This document shows, piece after piece, positions 5,746 through 8,768 of a DNA stretch of 8,768 nt. The DNA is from DATAFO01 sp046728935 (lineage in GTDB: Bacteria; Actinomycetota; Thermoleophilia; Solirubrobacterales; 70-9). The DNA lies in assembly GCA_046728935.1 (NCBI GenBank), contig JBKPFS010000094.1:1-8768 (forward strand). The letters run 5' to 3'. Below the pieces are notes generated by a model. That model had not been told where the DNA came from. It saw nothing but the letters and a program-made list of their open reading frames with translations, and ran no database searches. A program made the position numbers and the translations under genes. How positions within the stretch are numbered: the stretch's first letter is position 1; each line of letters opens with the position of its first letter.

Positions 5746-6318
5746 ATGCGACGATCGAAGTGGTTCGCGGGACCGGCCCTGGGCCTGATCGGCCTCCTCG
5801 TCCTGGTAGTGGGCGGCGAGACGCCGAGCGCCACGGCCTCCGGCGGCGGCTGCTCGAGGTCGGGCGACAAGGGGCCCAATCACCTCAGGCCGGCCCAGGC
5901 CCGCCGCGCCGTTATGTGCCTGATCAACAAGAGGCGGGAGAACTACGGCATTCACCCCCTCGATCGCAACAAGAACATGCAGCGGGCGGCTCAGAAGCAC
6001 TCCAACAAGATGGAGGACTCCGGCTGCTTCTCCCATCAGTGCTACGGCGAGGGCAGTCTCGACACCCGGCTGCGAAGCAGCGGCTACCTGTCCGGCGGCA
6101 TGAACAGCTGGGGGTACTCCGAGAACATCGCCTGGGGCCGCAAGCGACACGCGACCCCGCGGGCCATCGTCGACGCCTGGATGGCGAGCGCCCCGCACCG
6201 CGCCAACATCCTCGACGGCTCCTTCGACGACTTGGGAGTCGGCTTCGCACGGGGCACCCCCTACAAGGAGAGTGCCAACGGCGGCATCTACACCGTCGAC
6301 TTCGGCCGGCACGGCTGA
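5746..6318 (+). CDS. CAP2: secreted CAP-superfamily (SCP/PR1-like) protein
   Basis: A 190-aa exported protein. The signal peptide (MRRSKW, then hydrophobic 7-23, possible cleavage after ATA at 29-31) is followed by one CAP domain. Visible motifs are MCLINKRRENYGIHPL (57-72), AAQKHSNKM (81-89), C94-FSHQC99 with His97, GYSENIAWG (123-131, E126), AIVDAWMASAPHRANIL (140-156, H151) and FDDLGVGFARG (160-170). The C-terminal strand is GGIYTVDFG. Four cysteines (36, 58, 94, 99) are in the same places as in CAP3. The closing His/Glu/His set is intact. The ATG at 5746 is chosen for its Shine-Dalgarno; the frame is open upstream inside CAP1. It resembles CAP3 more than CAP1, with long identical runs such as AIVDAWM and PHRANIL. 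The role and ligand are unknown. Confidence 0.92.
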   Translation: MRRSKWFAGPALGLIGLLVLVVGGETPSATASGGGCSRSGDKGPNHLRPAQARRAVMCLINKRRENYGIHPLDRNKNMQRAAQKHSNKMEDSGCFSHQCYGEGSLDTRLRSSGYLSGGMNSWGYSENIAWGRKRHATPRAIVDAWMASAPHRANILDGSFDDLGVGFARGTPYKESANGGIYTVDFGRHG

Positions 6319-6477
6319 GCCGCCGGAAAAACCGAGCGCGATCACGGGCGCTCCGGGCCGAGCGCTCGAGCCTGACGCCGCGCGGATCGTCCTGATCCGC
6401 TCGCCGAGCTCAGACGTTCGTCCACTGGGGCGCCGCTCCCTGCCGCCTTGCGCGCCGGCACGCCGACGCATGGGGCG
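6319..6477. other. CAP2-CAP3 intergenic gap with two hairpins
   Basis: A 159-bp gap with no gene. It contains GAGCGC (6334-6339) pairing with GCGCTC (6348-6353) across 8 nt, and a perfect 7-bp dyad GCGGATC / GATCCGC (6382-6400). No T-run follows either. No clear -10/-35 pair for CAP3 is visible, so CAP3 could be read from the CAP1 promoter or from its own weak promoter. Confidence 0.5.
6382..6400 (+). terminator. Perfect 7-bp hairpin between CAP2 and CAP3
   Basis: GCGGATC-GTCCT-GATCCGC: 7 bp with a 5-nt loop, no T-tail. It may be a GC-type terminator, an mRNA-stability stem or an operator for CAP3. Confidence 0.35.
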
Positions 6478-7056
6478 ATGGTGCGCCGTTCGCGCTACAT
6501 CCTGCTCTCGGCGGCGACCGCGCTGGTCATGGCCCTGCTCGCATTCGCCGCCGCGCCGCGCCCGGCGAGCGCCGGCGGGGCTGCCTGCGAGAAGTGGCGC
6601 TCCGTGAACCCGGCCGACCTGACGAAGAAGCAGGCGCGAAAGTCGGTGCTCTGCCTGGTCAACCGCGAGCGCGCCGACGCCGGACTGGGAGCACTGAAGC
6701 GGTCGAAGAAGCTCGAGCGGGCCGCTCAGAAGCACACCAACCGCATGCGCGGGACCGGCTGCTTCGACCACGAGTGCCCCGGCGAGGCGGACCTCGGATC
6801 CCGCCTTGACGCGGTCGGCTATCTTGGCGGCGGACTGCTGAGCTGGCTCTACGCGGAGAACATCGCCTGGGGCCGGGACTGGCGCGGCACCCCCTCGGCC
6901 ATCGTCGACGCCTGGATGGATAGCCCGCCGCACCGGGCGAACATCCTCAACGGCAACCTGCGCGACATCGGCGTGGGCTTTGCCAAGGGCACCCCGACTA
7001 GCACAAAGGCCAACGGGGGCCTGTACACGCAGGACTTCGGCCACCGCACCGGCTAG
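6478..7056 (+). CDS. CAP3: secreted CAP-superfamily (SCP/PR1-like) protein
   Basis: A 192-aa exported protein. Signal peptide MVRRSRY, hydrophobic 8-26, then a good cleavage motif ASA (30-32). The single CAP domain shows SVLCLVNRERADAGLGAL (56-73), AAQKHTNRM (82-90), C95-FDHEC100 with His98, YAENIAWG (125-132, E127), AIVDAWMDSPPHRANIL (141-157, H152), DIGVGFAKG and GGLYTQDFG. Four cysteines (37, 59, 95, 100) match CAP2. Start: ATG 6478 gives a normal signal peptide; GTG 6481 is the next codon, and TTG 6448 would add ten residues not typical of an n-region. Only a weak GGGG precedes the ATG. The gene lies 159 bp after CAP2 and 68 bp before tRNA-Gly. It is likely a duplicate of CAP2. Function unknown. 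Confidence 0.92.
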   Translation: MVRRSRYILLSAATALVMALLAFAAAPRPASAGGAACEKWRSVNPADLTKKQARKSVLCLVNRERADAGLGALKRSKKLERAAQKHTNRMRGTGCFDHECPGEADLGSRLDAVGYLGGGLLSWLYAENIAWGRDWRGTPSAIVDAWMDSPPHRANILNGNLRDIGVGFAKGTPTSTKANGGLYTQDFGHRTG

Positions 7057-7107
7057 CCGCGCCGCGTCGGAACCGCTAGCTCCCGCACCAACCCGATTCC
7101 CGCTGCT

Positions 7108-7113
7108 TAGAAT
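7108..7113 (+). promoter_or_regulatory. Candidate -10 box (TAGAAT) of tRNA-Gly
   Basis: TAGAAT lies 11 nt before the mature tRNA-Gly, the same spacing as for tRNA-Trp and tRNA-Pro. The -35 region (7085-7090, GCACCA) matches the consensus poorly. Confidence 0.5.
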
Positions 7114-7124
7114 CGGGCGTACCC

Positions 7125-7197
7125 GCGGGCGAGGTGTAACTGGTTGCACATCAGCCTTCCAAGCTGAAGGAAGCCGGTTCGAGTCCGGTCGCCCGCT
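7125..7197 (+). tRNA. tRNA-Gly (anticodon UCC)
   Basis: A 73-nt tRNA. The acceptor GCGGGCG pairs with CGCCCGC. The D arm GTG...CAC has CTGG in the loop. The anticodon stem TCAGC/GCTGA encloses CTTCCAA (U33, UCC). The T arm GCCGG-TTCGAGT-CCGGT contains one G-U pair. The discriminator is T73. No CCA is encoded. It lies 28 bp upstream of tRNA-Pro and may be co-transcribed with it. Confidence 0.95.
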
Positions 7198-7208
7198 CTT
7201 TGTCGGCG

Positions 7209-7214
7209 TAAACT
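7209..7214 (+). promoter_or_regulatory. Candidate -10 box (TAAACT) of tRNA-Pro
   Basis: TAAACT lies 11 nt before the mature tRNA-Pro. A -35 at normal spacing would fall inside the 3' end of tRNA-Gly, where no consensus is seen, so read-through from tRNA-Gly is equally possible. Confidence 0.4.
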
Positions 7215-7225
7215 CGCCGTGACAC

Positions 7226-7299
7226 CGGGGCGTGGCGCAGTCTGGTAGCGCATTCGGCTGGGGGCCGAAAGGTCGCCGGTTCAAATCCGGCCGCCCCGA
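7226..7299 (+). tRNA. tRNA-Pro (anticodon GGG)
   Basis: A 74-nt tRNA. The acceptor CGGGGCG pairs with CGCCCCG. The D arm is GCGC...GCGC with CTGG in the loop. The anticodon stem TTCGG/CCGAA encloses CTGGGGG (U33, GGG). The T arm GCCGG-TTCAAAT-CCGGC is perfect. The discriminator is A73, normal for bacterial tRNA-Pro. No CCA is encoded. A short T-run (CTTTT) follows directly. Confidence 0.95.
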
Positions 7300-7580
7300 C
7301 TTTTCCCTGGTAATTCGCCGTTTTCCGACGGGTGTTCGGCGCGTCAGTGCCTGCCCAGAGGGCGGGGCCGCCAGGCATGAGACCCCCAGTCGAATACAGC
7401 CAGGGTTCCGTCTGGGGTTCCAATTTTCGTTCCAGGGGCATCGATCTCCCAGGCGAACCTGTGCCGACGAGCGAGCAGCGCTACGCATCTAGTCCGGACG
7501 TCGACCGGCTTTGCATGGAAGGGAGCGCTCTCGAACTGCGCCTCCTTATCGCGCGAAGCAGAAGCGACCGCCGGTTGGGC
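7300..7580. other. About 280 bp without a recognisable gene
   Basis: Open frames here (for example, plus strand from 7332) show no known motif and look like random GC-rich reading. Structure seen: a loose dyad TGCCTG / CAGGCA around a G-rich loop near 7350-7378, and copy 1 of a 23-nt direct repeat at 7542-7564. The position next to two tRNA genes would suit an old integration scar, but no integrase remnant or tRNA-3'-end duplicate is visible. Confidence 0.5.
7542..7564. repeat. 23-nt direct repeat, copy 1
   Basis: Matches 8041-8063 at 21 of 23 positions, with a 14-bp identical core ATCGCGCGAAGCAG at 7548-7561. On the minus strand it starts 16 nt after the stop codon of the NTF2-like gene. 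It contains the palindrome TCGCGCGA. Confidence 0.75.
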
Positions 7581-7985
7581 CTACTCGCCCGGCCCCGCGG
7601 CTTCGAGGGCTTCCTCTTTCGACTTGAGGCCGAGGGTCGCTCGAACGATCTGTCCGTCTCGGAACTCATAGACGTCGAATTGGCGCACGTCGATCGACAT
7701 GCCGCTGGCCTTTCCTCGACCCTGCCAGTGGACAGCGCCAATCACAGCGTCCCCCACATCGGTCCATTCCTCGACGTCGACACGCAACTCATCGAACGCT
7801 GCAGTCCACAGGGTCCAAGCCTCACGGATCGCGTCGATTCCCTTCACAGCGCTGGCCTGATCGGGCGCATTCGCCAGATCCCGTAGCTCCGCGTCGGCGG
7901 AGAAGAACTGCAGAGCCGAGTCAAGGTCGCGGCTATTGAACGCCGCATTTGCACGCATCGCGATCTCGATGTTCTGTTGCGACAT
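7581..7985 (-). CDS. SnoaL/NTF2-like fold protein, function unknown
   Basis: A 134-aa cytoplasmic protein with the typical opening of SnoaL-like proteins: MSQQNIEIAMRANAAFNSRDLDSALQFFSADAELRD (1-36), then GIDAIREAWTLWTAAFDELRVDVEEWTDVGDAVIGAVHWQGRG (49-91), and the closing strand pair VRQFDVYEFRDGQIVRATLGLKSKEEALEAAG (100-131). The cone-shaped NTF2 fold is used by small-molecule isomerases, cyclases and hydrolases as well as by non-enzymatic ligand binders, and no catalytic set can be assigned here. Start: ATG 7985 is preferred because relatives begin MSQEN; an in-frame GTG is the preceding codon (7988). No Shine-Dalgarno is seen in the usual window. A double palindrome CTCCG-A-CGGAG-G-CTCCG at 8003-8019 sits just upstream and might be an operator. 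It lies 90 bp downstream of the MMPL gene on the same strand. Confidence 0.85.
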   Translation of the reverse strand: MSQQNIEIAMRANAAFNSRDLDSALQFFSADAELRDLANAPDQASAVKGIDAIREAWTLWTAAFDELRVDVEEWTDVGDAVIGAVHWQGRGKASGMSIDVRQFDVYEFRDGQIVRATLGLKSKEEALEAAGPGE

Positions 7986-8002
7986 CACCGCGCAGTATTT
8001 CG

Positions 8003-8019
8003 CTCCGACGGAGGCTCCG
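8003..8019. repeat. Overlapping small palindromes upstream of the NTF2-like gene
   Basis: CTCCG-A-CGGAG (8003-8013) overlaps CGGAG-G-CTCCG (8009-8019). The site is 18-34 nt upstream of the start codon on the minus strand, a place where a repressor could act. This is a pattern only. Confidence 0.25.
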
Positions 8020-8040
8020 CTCTACGCGATACCGGCCCTG

Positions 8041-8063
8041 CTCCTCATCGCGCGAAGCAGCAG
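8041..8063. repeat. 23-nt direct repeat, copy 2
   Basis: Partner of 7542-7564 (two mismatches), 499 bp away in the same orientation. On the minus strand it starts 12 nt after the stop codon of the MMPL gene and lies upstream of the NTF2-like gene. Confidence 0.75.
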
Positions 8064-8075
8064 TCCTGCGCCTGG

Positions 8076-8768
8076 TCAACTGGCGGGCTTCGATGATGTG
8101 AGCAGCTCCTCGTGGGCGGTCCCCTCACGAAGTCGCCGGTCCTCCTTGCCGCCGCGCCTCCACCAAGCGCGCTCGCCGAGCAGGTGCATCACGCCGGGCA
8201 AGAGCACCATGCGGATGAGGATGCCGTCGATGAGGATCGCCGAGGCCAGTCCGACCCCGATGAGCTTGAGGATCAGCTCGGTGCTCAGGGCGAAGGCCCC
8301 GAACACCGACACCATGATCAGCGCGGCCGCAGTGATGACCTTCGAGGTGCGCGCCAGGCCGACGATGACGGCCTCTCGCGCGTCGCCGAGCCGCTCGCGC
8401 TCCTCCTTCATGCGGGACACGATGAACACCTCGTAGTCCATCGCCAGACCGAAGGTGACCGCGAACATCATCACGGGGATGAACGGCGGAACAGGGAGGT
8501 CGGAATCGATGCCGATCAGCTGCCCGGCCCAGCCGCCCTCGGCGACGTAGGCGACCACGCCGTAGGCGGCGAGGATCGACAGGATCGTGAACACGCCGGC
8601 CTTCAGCGCGATCACCGGCGCTCGGAACGCCCTCCAGAGCAACAGGAAGGACAGCACGACGACGGCTCCGATGAAGAGCGGCAGTCGGGCGGCGGTCACC
8701 TTGGCCTGGTCGACGGTCGTCGCGGTGTCACCGCCGAGCTTCACGTCGACTCCGCTCTGGGCGAGCAC
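8076..8768 (-). CDS. MMPL/RND-family transporter, C-terminal part (5' end beyond window)
   Basis: The last 230 residues or so of a membrane transporter; MMPL proteins are usually about 700-770 aa, so the N-terminal two thirds is missing. Hydrophobic segments lie at about 30-48, 51-75, 95-118, 142-162 and 165-198 of the visible part. The motif FGLAMDYEVFIVSRMKEE (106-123) is the hallmark of the C-terminal MMPL half; its Asp-Tyr pair (D111-Y112) corresponds to one of the proton-relay pairs known in MmpL3-type transporters. GLASAILIDGILIRMVLLPGVMHLLG (172-197) is the usual last helix, followed by a charged cytosolic tail (ERAWWRRGGKEDRR). It works in the cytoplasmic membrane and is driven by proton flux; the substrate (lipid, drug or other hydrophobic molecule) cannot be read from this part. 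The stop TGA is at 8076-8078. Confidence 0.92.
   Translation of the reverse strand: MLAQSGVDVKLGGDTATTVDQAKVTAARLPLFIGAVVVLSFLLLWRAFRAPVIALKAGVFTILSILAAYGVVAYVAEGGWAGQLIGIDSDLPVPPFIPVMMFAVTFGLAMDYEVFIVSRMKEERERLGDAREAVIVGLARTSKVITAAALIMVSVFGAFALSTELILKLIGVGLASAILIDGILIRMVLLPGVMHLLGERAWWRRGGKEDRRLREGTAHEELLTSSKPAS

Noticed and set aside
7151..7441. Minus-strand frame with AAGFEPATFRPPAE and ATGLEPASFSLEG
   Set aside because: Antisense translation of tRNA-Pro and tRNA-Gly, not a protein.
5689..7488. 599-codon minus-strand open frame across CAP2, CAP3 and the tRNAs
   Set aside because: It is antisense to the CAP genes and reads through two tRNA genes, giving the well-known spurious 'SGRPDLNRRPFGPQPNALPDCATPRCH' type of peptide.
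7300..7580. Integrase remnant or att site next to tRNA-Pro
   Set aside because: No copy of a tRNA 3' end and no tyrosine-recombinase motif could be found in any frame.
1..8768. CRISPR array, insertion sequence or toxin-antitoxin/defence operon
   Set aside because: No regularly spaced repeats, no transposase motifs or terminal inverted repeats, and no recognisable defence or TA domains in any supported gene.

Overview
The window is GC-rich bacterial chromosome. GC-biased codon use, five tRNA genes without an encoded CCA, TANNNT-type -10 boxes close to start codons, few Shine-Dalgarno sites, and families such as the HTH/LAGLIDADG 'YLLGLYLGDG' protein and small secreted CAP proteins all suggest a high-GC actinobacterium. 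My guess is the Thermoleophilia (Solirubrobacterales/Gaiellales) side, but this is inferred from family resemblance, not from a search.

Left part (1-2739, minus strand): a probable two-gene unit. It holds a membrane-embedded M28-type zinc peptidase (1519-2739), followed 31 nt later by acetoacetate-CoA ligase (AACS), whose C-terminus runs off the left edge. Upstream, at 2770-3292 (minus), is the wreck of an HTH + LAGLIDADG-like gene. Its pieces lie in all three minus-strand frames with two internal segments missing, and it sits directly downstream of a tRNA-Leu(CAA).

Middle (3310-5000): tRNA-Leu(CAA) (minus) diverges from a SRAP/YedK-type DNA-repair protein (3516-4217, plus). That gene converges, with a 4-bp gap, on a four-helix membrane protein of unknown function (4222-4749, minus). 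Then come divergent tRNA-Leu(UAG) (minus) and tRNA-Trp(CCA) (plus), 43 bp apart.

Centre-right (5136-7056, plus): three consecutive genes for small exported CAP-superfamily (SCP/PR1-like) proteins. All three carry the family's His/Glu/His residues, and the first His is embedded in a C-x2-H-x-C motif. CAP1 and CAP2 are tightly coupled; CAP3 follows a hairpin-containing gap. The array looks like a tandem duplication that has diverged, CAP1 most of all.

Right part: tRNA-Gly(UCC) and tRNA-Pro(GGG) (plus), about 280 bp with no recognisable gene, then on the minus strand a SnoaL/NTF2-like protein and the C-terminal third of an MMPL/RND transporter running off the right edge. A 23-nt near-identical direct repeat lies just after the stop codon of each of these two genes.

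The most notable items are the CAP triplet, the multiply broken HTH/LAGLIDADG gene, a tRNA-Leu(UAG) with C instead of U at position 33, and the fixed 11-nt spacing from -10 box to tRNA in all three plus-strand tRNA genes. I see no clear new defence or mobile system.
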